A DNA stretch of 64,000 bases from UBA8079 sp049601915 (GTDB lineage Bacteria > Pseudomonadota > Alphaproteobacteria > UBA6615), in contig JBMYRB010000009.1 in the NCBI GenBank assembly GCA_049601915.1, positions 1 through 64,000 of the forward strand, given 5' to 3'. Below are positions 25,586-34,710 of the stretch, in pieces. The position numbers and the translations under genes were made by a program. How positions within the stretch are numbered: the first letter of the stretch is position 1; the number at the start of each line of letters is the position of its first letter. Under the pieces are notes generated by a model, which saw only the letters and a program-made list of their open reading frames with translations, was not told the DNA's origin and did no database searches.

Positions 25586-26364
25586 CTGTGCAGGAATATA
25601 CGCCGCGTTTGTCCGCCCTTGTGGTCGCGCACAACGAAGAGGCCCAACTTGACGATTGCTTGGCCGGGCTTGCCTTTGCCGATGAGATCGTCGTCGTACT
25701 CGATCGTTGCGACGATCGCTCGGAAGAGATTGCGATGGCGCATGGTGCCAAGATCGAGGCTGGGGTGTGGGAAATCGAAGGTGCGCGCAGGAACCGCGGG
25801 ATTGAAGCCTGCACCGGCGACTGGGTTCTCGAAGTCGATGCCGACGAACGCGTGACACCCGAACTGGCGCAGGATATCCGGGCGACGATCGCGGACGCGC
25901 CCTACGGACATTTCCTTGTCCCGTTTCACAATTATGTCGGGGACCGGCTGGTCGAGTTCGGCTGGGGCGCGGCCTGGGGTGTGAGTGCGACCGTGCGCTT
26001 GTTTGCGAACGACCCCGCGCGCGGCCCCGCCAAGATATGGGGCGATCAACGCATCCATCCTGCGCTCGAACTCAAGGGCGTGTCTGGTCGCTTGTCGGCA
26101 CCGATGGTTCACTATGTAGACCGTAATATCTCGGACATGATCCAGCGGCTTGACCGCTACACGAGCGCGCGCGCGCGCGATTTGCGCGAATCCGGTGAGA
26201 TCGGCAGTTTTACACACAATCTGCGGCGGATATTTTCGCGCTTTTGGAAATGCTATGTGGCCCGGCGTGGTTACCGTGAAGGCCAGTACGGGTTTTTGAT
26301 TGCATTGATGGCCAGTCTCTATCCGATCCTTAGCTACCTCAAAGCCCATCTGGAGGATGAGTAG
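25582..26364 (+). CDS. Glycosyltransferase family 2 (WaaE/KdtX-like)
   Basis: A 260-residue GT-A-fold transferase: SALVVAHNEEAQLDDCLAGL, then VVVLDRCDDRSEEIA and the metal-binding EVDADERVTPEL. The later WGDQRIHP and a final helix with SRFWKCYVARRGYREGQYGF are typical of the KdtX/WaaE branch that decorates the inner core. Start ATG overlaps the previous stop (ATGA), giving translational coupling. The sugar and acceptor are unknown. Confidence 0.85.
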   Translation: MTVQEYTPRLSALVVAHNEEAQLDDCLAGLAFADEIVVVLDRCDDRSEEIAMAHGAKIEAGVWEIEGARRNRGIEACTGDWVLEVDADERVTPELAQDIRATIADAPYGHFLVPFHNYVGDRLVEFGWGAAWGVSATVRLFANDPARGPAKIWGDQRIHPALELKGVSGRLSAPMVHYVDRNISDMIQRLDRYTSARARDLRESGEIGSFTHNLRRIFSRFWKCYVARRGYREGQYGFLIALMASLYPILSYLKAHLEDE

Positions 26365-26366
26365 CC

Positions 26367-27398
26367 TTGCGACTGCTCCAGGCCATGGCAGGCGCGGAAG
26401 TCGGTGGGGCGGAGGCGTTTTTTGTCCGGCTGGCGATCGCGTTTGCCGCCGCCAATGTCGAGCAGCGGGTGATCATTCGTCGGGATTCGGCACGCGCCCG
26501 TGCGCTACGCAATGGCGGGGTCGAGGCGCTGGAATTACCGTTTGGCGGGCGCATGGACTTCCGCACGCGCCCCGCATTGCAGCGTGAGATAGATCGTTAC
26601 AAGCCCGATATCGTTCTCAGCTGGATGAGCCGTGCGAGCTGGGCGACACCCAAATCGACGCGCCCCGACGGCTACAAGCTGATCGCCCGGCTCGGCGGAT
26701 ACTACGATCTCAAATATTACCGGCACTGCGATTATCTGATCGGCAACACCGAGGAAATTGTCGAGCATATCGCCGGGCAGGGCTTCGACCGGGACCGGAT
26801 TGTCTATCTGCCGAACTTCGTGCACCCGCCAACATTGCCGGCGATTTCGCGGATCGGCTTCGATACGCCGCTGAACGCCCCCTTGTTGCTGGCGATGGGG
26901 CGACTGCATGAGAACAAGGCCTTCGATGTTCTGCTGCGTGCGCTGGCAGAGCTGCCGGAGACATGGCTCTGGATCGCGGGCGAAGGCCCCGAGGCTGCCG
27001 GCCTGTCGAAGCTTGCGGCCGAACTGGGCGTGGCGGATCGGCTGAGGTTCCTCGGCTGGCGCGACGATTCCGACGCGCTGATGCAGGCCTGCGACATCTT
27101 CGTCTGCCCGTCACGCCAGGAGCCGCTGGGCAATATCGTTCTGGAAGCCTGGGCGGCCGGCAAACCGGTTGTCGCCGCTGCGGCCGCGGGACCTGCCAGC
27201 CTGATCGGCGACGACGCGGCGGGCCTCATCGTACCGGTGGATGACCCTGGTGGCCTTGCGCGCGGTATCCGCGCGCTTATCGCCGACCCGGAAAACGCCG
27301 CCCGTCTTGCCGCGGAAGGCCACCGGCGTTTCGAAGAAAGCTATACGGAGGCGGCGGTCGTCGCGCAGTATCAGAGCTTCTTCGAGCGGGTTGCCTGA
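26367..27398 (+). CDS. Glycosyltransferase family 4/1
   Basis: A 343-residue GT-B transferase starting at a TTG two bases after the previous stop. The N-terminal acceptor domain opens AMAGAEVGGAEAFFVRLA; the C-terminal donor domain has LLAMGRLHENKAFDVLL and the E-x7-E region PSRQEPLGNIVLEAWAAGKP. It shares the operon with GT9, GT2 and the asparagine synthase-like gene and should act on the same glycan. Confidence 0.87.
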   Translation: MRLLQAMAGAEVGGAEAFFVRLAIAFAAANVEQRVIIRRDSARARALRNGGVEALELPFGGRMDFRTRPALQREIDRYKPDIVLSWMSRASWATPKSTRPDGYKLIARLGGYYDLKYYRHCDYLIGNTEEIVEHIAGQGFDRDRIVYLPNFVHPPTLPAISRIGFDTPLNAPLLLAMGRLHENKAFDVLLRALAELPETWLWIAGEGPEAAGLSKLAAELGVADRLRFLGWRDDSDALMQACDIFVCPSRQEPLGNIVLEAWAAGKPVVAAAAAGPASLIGDDAAGLIVPVDDPGGLARGIRALIADPENAARLAAEGHRRFEESYTEAAVVAQYQSFFERVA

Positions 27399-27400
27399 CG

Positions 27401-29176
27401 ATGTGTGGAATCGCGGGTGTCATGGGGGCCGACGGGACGACCGCAGATGCGGGTGTGCTGCAGCGCCTGGTCGATTCTCTGCAGCACCGCGGCCCGGACG
27501 GTGATGGCGCCTATACGGCCCGGAATGTCGCGCTGGGCCAGACCCGTCTCGCCATCATCGATCTGGAAACCGGTAACCAGCCGCTCTATGAGCCGGGCGG
27601 GGCCGTTCTGGTCGCGAATGGTGAAATCTACAACTATGTCGAGCTTCGCGCGCAGATGGATGGCGAGGCCTTCGCGACGCGGTCCGACTGTGAACCGCCG
27701 CTGCATCTGTACCGGAAATATGGCCTCGATTTTGTCGATCACCTCCGGGGCATGTATGCCATCGCGCTCTACGATCCGATCGAGGGCCAGCTTGTGCTGG
27801 CGCGTGACCCGTTCGGGATCAAGCCGCTCTATTACGCGCAGACCGATCACGGCTTTGCGTTCGCATCCGAACCCCAGGCGCTGATCGATTCCGGGATGGT
27901 GACACCGCAAGTCAATCCAACCGCGCTGTCCGAGTTGCTCCAGCTTCAGTTCACCACCGGCGCCGAGACGGTGTTTGAATCCATTACGCGCGTGTTGCCG
28001 GGGGAATCGGTTGTCGTGCGCGACGGCCGCGTGGTTGCCCGCCGACGGCGGACCATTTTGCCGCCGGAAGGTCCCGCGGACTGGAACGAAGAAACCGCGC
28101 TCGAGCTTCTCGATTCCGCACTGCGCAACAGTGTCGAGGTACATCAGCGTTCCGACGTGCCCTACGGGATGTTCCTCTCCGGCGGTGTCGACAGTTCGGC
28201 GCTTCTGGCTTTGATGGCCGAGCTCAACAGTCAGCCGGTCCAGGCCTTCACCGCCGGCTTTGTGGGTACAACTGTTCCCGACGAGCGCGAACATGCGCGT
28301 GAACTGGCCAGAACCACGGGCGCGGAGATGACCGATCTGGCGATCGATGCAGATATGTTCTGGCGGGACCTGCCGAAAATTGCGGCCGCGATGGATGACC
28401 CGACGGCGGACTATGCGATGGTGCCGACATACTTTCTTGCGCAAACGGTGAAGGCGGCCGGGCTGAAAGTGGTTCTAACCGGCGAAGGAGGGGACGAGCT
28501 GTTTGCCGGATACGGCCGCTATCGTAGCGCCATGCGGCCATGGTGGCGCGGCGGGCGCGGCATGCGCGCGCGCGGTGTCTTCGATGGCTTGAGCGTGTTG
28601 CGTGATCCGCCGACCGGCTGGCGCGACGGGATCGCGGCAGCCGAGCAAACCGCCGATACCGGCACTTATAGCCGCCTTCAGTCCGCGCAGGCGGCAGACT
28701 GTGCAGACTGGCTCCCCAATGATCTTTTGATCAAGGTCGATCGATGCCTGATGTCGCACGGGGTGGAGGGGCGAACGCCGTTCCTAGATCCGGAGGTGGC
28801 GGCGGTGGCCTTCCGGCTTCCGGACCATCTCAAGGTGTGCGACGGGCGCGGCAAATGGTTGTTGCGGAAATGGCTCGATGGCGTTCTTCCCGAAGCGCGC
28901 CCGTTTGAACGCAAGCGCGGTTTCAGCGTGCCGGTCGCCGAATGGATGGAAGCCAGCGCCGTTGAGATTGGTCCGCTTGTCGCCCACCAGCCCGGCGTTC
29001 TTGAAATGTGTGAACCGCGCGCGGTGGAATCGCTCTTTGCCAAGAAGGGCAAGCGCCCCGGCTTTGCCGCATGGGTGTTGCTGTTCTATGCGCTGTGGCA
29101 TGCCCATCACATGCTCGGCATCCGCGACAGTGAGAATGTGCGCGACGCGCTCGAGACCGGGCGCCGCGCGGCATGA
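27401..29176 (+). CDS. asnB: Asparagine synthase (glutamine-hydrolysing), glycan-operon type
   Basis: A 591-residue two-domain amidotransferase. Cys2 of MCGIAG is the glutaminase nucleophile, followed by LQHRGPDGDG; the synthase domain has the ATP pyrophosphatase motif FLSGGVDSSALL and LTGEGGDELFAGYGRY. The gene begins 2 bp after the glycosyltransferase, so it belongs to the sugar operon. In such settings AsnB paralogues may amidate a sugar carboxylate rather than aspartate; whether that applies here cannot be told. Confidence 0.9.
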   Translation: MCGIAGVMGADGTTADAGVLQRLVDSLQHRGPDGDGAYTARNVALGQTRLAIIDLETGNQPLYEPGGAVLVANGEIYNYVELRAQMDGEAFATRSDCEPPLHLYRKYGLDFVDHLRGMYAIALYDPIEGQLVLARDPFGIKPLYYAQTDHGFAFASEPQALIDSGMVTPQVNPTALSELLQLQFTTGAETVFESITRVLPGESVVVRDGRVVARRRRTILPPEGPADWNEETALELLDSALRNSVEVHQRSDVPYGMFLSGGVDSSALLALMAELNSQPVQAFTAGFVGTTVPDEREHARELARTTGAEMTDLAIDADMFWRDLPKIAAAMDDPTADYAMVPTYFLAQTVKAAGLKVVLTGEGGDELFAGYGRYRSAMRPWWRGGRGMRARGVFDGLSVLRDPPTGWRDGIAAAEQTADTGTYSRLQSAQAADCADWLPNDLLIKVDRCLMSHGVEGRTPFLDPEVAAVAFRLPDHLKVCDGRGKWLLRKWLDGVLPEARPFERKRGFSVPVAEWMEASAVEIGPLVAHQPGVLEMCEPRAVESLFAKKGKRPGFAAWVLLFYALWHAHHMLGIRDSENVRDALETGRRAA

Positions 29177-29435
29177 GCCTGTAATCGGGGAAGTGGTTGC
29201 GCGCCTTCGTGACCGCGATGCGGCCCGCGCAGGGCCATGATTTTCCCAGAGAATTCAATCTGTTGCTCACGGGATGGGATCGCTGCCGACTTTTGGCTGA
29301 CTTCTGCCATTTGCGGGCTTATATTTGCGGCTGAATTGTGCACCGCACCAAAGGTTCTCGGCGTATATTTCGCCAGATCCACAATGAAACGGACCCGCTC
29401 TCGCGGGCGCCCTTCGAGGCTAAGGAGAACCACTC
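29177..29435. other. Intergenic region before the thiolase-like gene
   Basis: A 259-bp gap. It holds a short hairpin CCCGC (29394-29398), TCTC, GCGGG (29403-29407) just before the AAGGAG ribosome site of the next gene, and two TATATTT words about 40 bp apart, either of which could be part of a promoter. No gene was seen. Confidence 0.35.
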
Positions 29436-30596
29436 ATGACCGCATGTATCGTTGGCTGGGACCATCTGAAGTTCGGGAAACGCGCGGACGATGACATCGA
29501 GGACATGATCGTCAGTGTTGCCACGGGCGCCATGCGTGATGCCGGGGTTGAGCCCAAGGATGTGGATGCAATCTATCTGGGCTCCTTCGGTGGCGGATTT
29601 GTGAACCAGGAATTTCCGGCCTCGCTGGTGCTGCAGGCCCATGAGGATCTCCGTTTCAAGCCGTCGACCCATGTCGAGAATGCCTGTGCGACCGGATCGG
29701 CCGCGATCTATCAGGGGCTCAACCACATTGCGGCCAAACGCGGCCGCATCGTTCTGTGCGTCGGGGTCGAGAAGATGACCGACGTGAGCGGCGAGGTGCT
29801 CGGCGGTATTCTCTCCAAGGCGTCATACCTGCGCGAGGAATCGGCCTCGAGTTTTGCGGAAATCTTCGGCCAGATCACCGATGCTTATTTCCAGAAGTAT
29901 GGCGATAAGTCCGACGCGCTGGCGATGATCGCGGCCAAGAACCACAAGAACGGTTGCGACAATCCCTATGCCCAGCTGCAGAAGGACCTGGGTTATGACT
30001 TCTGTCGGAACGTCTCCGAAAAGAACCCGGTCGTCGCCGGGCCGCTCAAGCGGACCGATTGCTCGCTGGTTTCGGACGGTGCTGCGGCCATCGTGCTGAC
30101 CGATGTCGATACCGCGCTGAAGATGGACAAGGCGGTATATTTCCGCGCGGCCCAGCATGTGCAGGATTATCTGCCCATGTCGCGCCGGACCGTGATCGAT
30201 TTCGAAGGTCCCGCCGAGGCTTTCGCCCGGGCTTTTGCCGAGGCCGGTATCTCGATCGGTGACCTCGGTTTCGCCGAGGTCCACGACTGCTTCACCAGCG
30301 CCGAACTGCTGTCCTACGAAGCGATGGGCCTGACCGACAAGGGCCAGGGCGAGACGGCGATCAAGGAAGGCTGGACCTATGCCGACGGCAAGCTGCCGGT
30401 GAACCGTTCCGGCGGCCTGAAGGCCAAGGGCCACCCGCTGGGCGCGACCGGCCTTTCGATGCACGCCATCGCGTCCATGCAGCTCACGGGCACGGCAGGT
30501 GATCTGCAACTCGACAGCCCGAAGCTGGGCGCGGTGTTCAACATGGGCGGGTCGGCGGTCTCCAGCTATGTTTCGATCCTCGAGCCGCTGCGCTAG
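29436..30596 (+). CDS. Thiolase-family acetyl-CoA acetyltransferase (SCP2-type)
   Basis: A 386-residue thiolase-fold protein of the SCP-x branch. The nucleophile is Cys84 (VENACATGSAAIY); the other catalytic segments are EVHDCFTSAELL and the GHPLGATG loop with its histidine. AAGGAG lies upstream at good spacing. The protein should cleave or form a 3-ketoacyl-CoA; many family members act on branched or odd substrates. It is followed after 33 bp by acuI, a propionate and acrylate gene, so a short-chain acyl-CoA role is plausible. Confidence 0.87.
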   Translation: MTACIVGWDHLKFGKRADDDIEDMIVSVATGAMRDAGVEPKDVDAIYLGSFGGGFVNQEFPASLVLQAHEDLRFKPSTHVENACATGSAAIYQGLNHIAAKRGRIVLCVGVEKMTDVSGEVLGGILSKASYLREESASSFAEIFGQITDAYFQKYGDKSDALAMIAAKNHKNGCDNPYAQLQKDLGYDFCRNVSEKNPVVAGPLKRTDCSLVSDGAAAIVLTDVDTALKMDKAVYFRAAQHVQDYLPMSRRTVIDFEGPAEAFARAFAEAGISIGDLGFAEVHDCFTSAELLSYEAMGLTDKGQGETAIKEGWTYADGKLPVNRSGGLKAKGHPLGATGLSMHAIASMQLTGTAGDLQLDSPKLGAVFNMGGSAVSSYVSILEPLR

Positions 30597-30629
30597 CACC
30601 AAGACGCCACGAACCGGGATTGCAAAGAG

Positions 30630-31631
30630 ATGAGCGAGACTTTCAAGGCCGTCCTGCTTGAGCAGGGCGACGACGAGAAGGTGTCCACGTCCATCACGGA
30701 TGTCGGTGTCGATGCCCTGCCGGAAGGTGACGTTACGGTGGCGGTCGAATATTCGACCATCAACTACAAGGACGGCCTGGTGGTGAACGGGAATATCGGT
30801 CGGCTTGTGCGGGCGTTTCCCCATGTGCCGGGCATCGATTTCGCCGGGACGGTCGAGCAGTCCGACAACCCCGCCTTCGCTTCCGGTAACAAGGTCGTAC
30901 TGACCGGCTGGCGCGTGGGTGAGATTCATTGGGGTGGTCTGGCCCAGAAGGCGCGCGTCAAAGCCGACTGGCTGGTGCCATTGCCCGAGGGCCTGACCAC
31001 ACAGCAGGCAATGGCGGTCGGGACGGCCGGTTTCACCTCTATGTTATGCGTCGACGCGCTGGAAGCGCACGGCCTCACGCCAGACGCGGGCGAGGTTCTG
31101 GTCACCGGCGGTGCGGGCGGTGTTGGCAGTGTCGCGATCGCGATCCTGGCCAATCTTGGCTACACGGTGGTTACGTCTTCCGGGCGCCGGGAACTCGAAG
31201 CCTATCTCACGGATCTGGGCGCGGCGGGGGTGATCGATCGCGCGCAGCTGTCGGACGCAGAGTCCAGGCCGCTCGAGCGCGAGCGTTGGGCGGGCTGCGT
31301 CGATGCTGTCGCCGGCAAGACCCTCGCGACCGTTTTGGCGCAGATGAAATATGGCGGTTCGGTCGCGGCCTGCGGGCTGGCGGGCGGCAACAATCTCGAG
31401 ACCACGGTGCTGCCGTTTCTGTTGCGCGGGGTGAATATCTTAGGCATCGATTCCGTAATGCAGCCGAAAGACTATCGGGTGCGTATCTGGCAGCGGATTG
31501 CCAAGGACCTGCCGCTGGATAAGCTGGATGCCTTGACCAACGTGGCCCCGTTGGCTGACGTGCCGGATCTGGCAAAGTCGATCCTGGCCGGCGATGTGCG
31601 TGGCCGCACGGTGATTGACGTCAACGCCTGA
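30630..31631 (+). CDS. acuI: Acrylyl-CoA reductase (AcuI/YhdH family)
   Basis: A 333-residue NADPH-dependent medium-chain reductase without zinc ligands. It opens FKAVLLEQ, has STINYKDGLVVNGN, PGIDFAGTVEQS, the cofactor motif VTGGAGGVGSVAIAIL and ends AGDVRGRTVIDVNA, the AcuI/YhdH pattern. In marine alphaproteobacteria AcuI removes toxic acrylyl-CoA formed from DMSP or 3-hydroxypropionate. No DMSP lyase was recognised here. It follows the thiolase by 33 bp and is probably in the same transcript. Confidence 0.9.
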   Translation: MSETFKAVLLEQGDDEKVSTSITDVGVDALPEGDVTVAVEYSTINYKDGLVVNGNIGRLVRAFPHVPGIDFAGTVEQSDNPAFASGNKVVLTGWRVGEIHWGGLAQKARVKADWLVPLPEGLTTQQAMAVGTAGFTSMLCVDALEAHGLTPDAGEVLVTGGAGGVGSVAIAILANLGYTVVTSSGRRELEAYLTDLGAAGVIDRAQLSDAESRPLERERWAGCVDAVAGKTLATVLAQMKYGGSVAACGLAGGNNLETTVLPFLLRGVNILGIDSVMQPKDYRVRIWQRIAKDLPLDKLDALTNVAPLADVPDLAKSILAGDVRGRTVIDVNA

Positions 31632-31693
31632 AGCCCGCACTTTCCGGGTGACGGCGGGTAAATCCTCTCTTAACCCGCTGGCGGTAGAGTTAA

Positions 31694-31711
31694 GCCCAAC
31701 TGAGGTTGGGC
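31694..31711. repeat. Perfect 7-bp stem-loop after acuI
   Basis: GCCCAAC (31694-31700), loop TGAG, GTTGGGC (31705-31711), 62 bp after the acuI stop. There is no T-run, so it could be a factor-dependent 3' end or a processing site rather than a classical terminator. Confidence 0.35.
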
Positions 31712-31717
31712 CCACGG

Positions 31718-31882
31718 ATGCTGGCGTTGGCGGGCGCGGTGATGCCCGGTAGAGAGTTGAGCGCGGACGTCGCGTACCGGATGAACCAGGATTTGGCGTT
31801 CGATGACGGTGCGGCGAGCACGGATTTCGGTTATGCGCCCAGACTATTTCTCGCCGGCGGTCTGCCGGATATTTTCGGCTAG
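31718..31882 (+). pseudogene. C-terminal remnant of an NAD-dependent sugar epimerase
   Basis: A 54-codon frame whose second half reads RMNQDLAFDDGAASTDFGYA and then PRLFLAGGLPDIFG. The pattern R-x-N-x-D-x-x-F-D, several residues, then D-F-G-Y-x-P-R-x-F is the usual end of extended short-chain dehydrogenases that act on sugar nucleotides. No Rossmann domain or start region precedes it. It stands at the edge of the surface-sugar cluster and is probably what is left after a deletion. Assignment rests on a remembered family ending. Confidence 0.5.
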
Positions 31883-31904
31883 TCGCGCAGGAACAGTCGG
31901 CGGA

Positions 31905-32822
31905 TCAACAACCCTTCAGGCCGGTTTTCAGGTCGATCCGGGGTGACCAGCCGGGCAGGGGCGTGCCGTCCCACGGGACCATGACCTCGCCGTCACGATG
32001 GGGTCTTCGACCCCAGTCGACCTCGACGCGAAGATCGTTCGCCGACATCCATGTTTGCGCGAGATCGCGCAGCGTGACGCCCTGTGCGGACGGCAGCGTG
32101 TGGCTGGCGCGTCCTTGAATATCACCGGAAAACAGCAGATTTCCAGCATGGATGAAACCGTCGATCAGGTCATCGACATGCACCATGTGGAGCAGTTGAT
32201 CACCCGGTGTGGCGTCTATTGCCCCTCCGTTTTCCGCAGCCTCGCGCAGCACCGTCAGGAACTTGCGCCGCGGGTCCCTTGGGCCATAGCTGTCGTAGAT
32301 CTTGAGCGTGAGTGCGTTCAATCCCGACGAATTGGTGTAGTAGTCGATGATATCGTCCGCCGCCTGCTTGCTTGCCGCGTAAAGCGTGTTGGGTGCGGGT
32401 GTCGGATCTCCCGGTGCGCTCCCTGCGTTTTGCCATCCGGTGCCGGCGGTGACCAACGCGCGGGTTCCGGCATTGGCCAGAGCCTCACAGAGATGGGCCG
32501 TGAAGATCACGTTATCGTCGATCAGGCCGGTAATATCTCTGGGTCCATGCGCAGCGACATAACGAGCACCGAGATGGAATACGACATCGGGCCTGGCCTG
32601 CTCGAGACAGGCGACGAGATCGTCGCCCGCACCCGTCGTGGTGTGGATGTCGATATTGTCCGGCAATTGGGCAATACGCACCGGATCGCTTGAGGGCCGT
32701 GTCACAACGCTCAGTGCAACGCCTGAATTTGACAGACGGGTTGCTAGATGAAATCCGAGAAACCCCGTCGCGCCGGTTACCAGTGCAGAATTGAACCGGT
32801 GCGCGGTGCGCGGATCAGGCAT
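31905..32822 (-). CDS. NAD-dependent epimerase/dehydratase, candidate CDP-sugar 4-reductase
   Basis: A 305-residue extended short-chain dehydrogenase. It has the NAD motif VTGATGFLGFHL and the catalytic YAASK (LYAASKQAADDI), with an AGTGWQ segment in place of the usual serine strand and a sugar-binding region SYGPRDPRRKF. It is the last gene of a cluster with CDP-glucose 4,6-dehydratase, a C-methyltransferase and a 3,5-epimerase, so reduction of a CDP-4-keto-6-deoxyhexose (as in abequose-type synthases) is the best guess. The start at 32822 overlaps the tiny ORF before it. Confidence 0.75.
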   Translation of the reverse strand: MPDPRTAHRFNSALVTGATGFLGFHLATRLSNSGVALSVVTRPSSDPVRIAQLPDNIDIHTTTGAGDDLVACLEQARPDVVFHLGARYVAAHGPRDITGLIDDNVIFTAHLCEALANAGTRALVTAGTGWQNAGSAPGDPTPAPNTLYAASKQAADDIIDYYTNSSGLNALTLKIYDSYGPRDPRRKFLTVLREAAENGGAIDATPGDQLLHMVHVDDLIDGFIHAGNLLFSGDIQGRASHTLPSAQGVTLRDLAQTWMSANDLRVEVDWGRRPHRDGEVMVPWDGTPLPGWSPRIDLKTGLKGC

Positions 32823-32925
32823 CGCCGGCTCGCTGTGCGCGGGCGATAAAGATGTAGCCGGGAAGTTGACTCTTGCGGGCCGGGGCACCGAACAGGCGGC
32901 GGAGAGTATAGCCGATGCCACCCAT
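32815..32925 (-). CDS. Small basic ORF squeezed between two sugar genes
   Basis: A 36-residue frame, MGGIGYTLRRLFGAPARKSQ then LPGYIFIARAQRAGDA. Its ATG is 1 bp after the stop of the 3,5-epimerase and its stop overlaps the start of the reductase, so it neatly fills the only gap in an otherwise overlapping operon. It might be translated for coupling or be a gene remnant. No family is recognised. Confidence 0.35.
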   Translation of the reverse strand: MGGIGYTLRRLFGAPARKSQLPGYIFIARAQRAGDA

Positions 32926-32926
32926 G

Positions 32927-33463
32927 CTAGCCCTCGGCAGCAAAATCGGGGAACGCCGCATCACGATCGGACATAAGCGTCGGTGTCTCCGGCCAATCGA
33001 CGGCAAAGGTAGGGTCGTCCCACCGAACACCGCGTGCCAGATCCGCAACATAAGCTGCACCCATCAGATATTCGATTTCGCAAGCGTCTTCGAGCGTCAG
33101 GAAGCCGTGCGCGCAGCCGGATGGCACGAACATGGCGTTCTGACCTTCGGCGGTCAGTTCGATGCCGGTCCATTGGCAGAAAGTGCTCGACCGGGGTCGG
33201 AGGTCAACGGCAACATCGAAGATACGCCCGCGCGTGCAGCGGATCAGCTTGGGATCGGGTATCGGTTCCGCCTGATAATGCATGCCTCGTAGCGTGCCCC
33301 GTCGGTGATTGCGCGAGATATTGATCTGGGCGACGTCGAAGTTGATGCCGGCCGATCGAAACTCGTCGGCGCAATAGCTTCGCGCGAAGTCGCCACGTGT
33401 ATCGGCAATGGGCGCTGTCGCGACTTCGAAGACGCCGGCGATTTCCGTGGGCATCAACTTCAT
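32927..33463 (-). CDS. dTDP-4-dehydrorhamnose 3,5-epimerase-like (RmlC/RfbC family)
   Basis: A 178-residue cupin-fold epimerase. The catalytic histidine is in TLRGMHYQAEP; the family segments RGDFARSYCADEF, VAQINISRNHRRGTLRG and PSGCAHGFLTLED are intact. In this cluster, which starts from CDP-glucose 4,6-dehydratase, it should act on a CDP-4-keto sugar at C3 and/or C5, perhaps after C-methylation. Its ATG shares one base with the methyltransferase stop (TGATG), so translation is coupled. Confidence 0.85.
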   Translation of the reverse strand: MKLMPTEIAGVFEVATAPIADTRGDFARSYCADEFRSAGINFDVAQINISRNHRRGTLRGMHYQAEPIPDPKLIRCTRGRIFDVAVDLRPRSSTFCQWTGIELTAEGQNAMFVPSGCAHGFLTLEDACEIEYLMGAAYVADLARGVRWDDPTFAVDWPETPTLMSDRDAAFPDFAAEG

Positions 33464-34710
33464 CACAAGATAGTCAGCTCCGGTACGGCGACAACAAACC
33501 GTCCGCCCCATTCCGTGATGTCGTAGTGGGCGGTCGTGATCTCACGTTTCAGATTCCACGGTAATATCAGCACAAAGTCCGGCTTCGTGTCGCCTACTCG
33601 CTCGGGCGCCACGATCGGGATGCGGCTGCCGGGCAGGAATTTGCCCTGCTTCTGGTCGCTGACATCGGCCACATAATCGATCTGGGTTGCGTCTATGCCG
33701 CAGTAATTGAGCAGCGTATTTCCCTTGGCGGCGGCACCGTAGGCGATGACGGTTTTACCCCCGGCGCGCGACTGGGCAAGAAACGCCAGGAGGCCGTCGC
33801 GAATGGCTTCGACGCGAGCCTGGAAGCCGGCGTAGCTCTCGATCTTGTCGAGCCTCATGGCGGCCTCATCACGTCGGACTTTTGCGAGCCCGGGCTCTTC
33901 CAGGCGTGCGGTGCCGGCCATGAGTGATGCAAATATCCGCAAGCTCCCGCCATGGGTCGGCAGCTCTTCGACATCAAACAGCCGCAGCCCGTGTCGGGCG
34001 AATATCTTCTCGACGACGAGCAGTGAGAAATACGAGAAATGCTCGTGGTAGATCGTGTCGAATTGCGCGTCCTCGATCAGGCGTGTCAGATGCGGGAACT
34101 CCATTGTCAGAACACCATCATCTGACAACAGATGCGCGAGACCCGCGACGAAATCGTTGAGATCGGGAACATGGGCCAACACGTTGTTGCCGAGCAACAG
34201 GTCTGCCTTGGTGCCCTTGTCCCGCAGGGACTTGGCGAGATCGAGGCCGAAGAAGGCGGCCAATGTCGGTACGCCGTTTGCTTCGGCGGCCTTCGCGACA
34301 TTGGCAGCGGGCTCGATCCCGAGGACAGGTATGCCTGCCTTGACGAAATGCTGCAGCAAGTAGCCGTCGTTGCTGGCGACCTCGATGACCGAACTCGAAG
34401 GACCCAGCCCGAAGCGCTCCTGCGCCATTTTCGTATAGGCTTGCGCATGGGCGACCCAGCTCGTCGAGAAGGATGAGAAGTAGGCGTAGTCGGAGAAAAT
34501 ATCCTCGGCCGGCACGACGTCTTCCACCTGGACGAGCAGGCAGCTGTCGCACACACGTGCGTGAAGCGGATATCGGGGGTCCGCCGTGCCTTGATCGGCG
34601 TTGTCCAGATAGCTGTTTGCCAGCGGTGTTTCGCCGAGATCGGCAAAGCTGGTCTGCAAGGGTTCACCACAAAACCGGCACGCGGGATGTGTTTCGCTGC
34701 GAGCGCTCAT
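33463..34710 (-). CDS. Sugar-nucleotide C-methyltransferase (zinc-binding, SAM-dependent)
   Basis: A 415-residue three-part methyltransferase: an N-terminal zinc-binding domain with CRFCG and CDSC pairs (residues 11-57), a SAM domain with SVIEVASNDGYLLQHF, and a C-terminal domain with VIAYGAAAKGNTLLNYCG. This architecture is shared by NDP-hexose 3-C-methyltransferases such as those of mycarose-type sugars. It lies between CDP-glucose 4,6-dehydratase (4-bp overlap) and the 3,5-epimerase (1-base overlap), so the product is probably a C-methyl-branched 6-deoxyhexose. Confidence 0.85.
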   Translation of the reverse strand: MSARSETHPACRFCGEPLQTSFADLGETPLANSYLDNADQGTADPRYPLHARVCDSCLLVQVEDVVPAEDIFSDYAYFSSFSTSWVAHAQAYTKMAQERFGLGPSSSVIEVASNDGYLLQHFVKAGIPVLGIEPAANVAKAAEANGVPTLAAFFGLDLAKSLRDKGTKADLLLGNNVLAHVPDLNDFVAGLAHLLSDDGVLTMEFPHLTRLIEDAQFDTIYHEHFSYFSLLVVEKIFARHGLRLFDVEELPTHGGSLRIFASLMAGTARLEEPGLAKVRRDEAAMRLDKIESYAGFQARVEAIRDGLLAFLAQSRAGGKTVIAYGAAAKGNTLLNYCGIDATQIDYVADVSDQKQGKFLPGSRIPIVAPERVGDTKPDFVLILPWNLKREITTAHYDITEWGGRFVVAVPELTIL

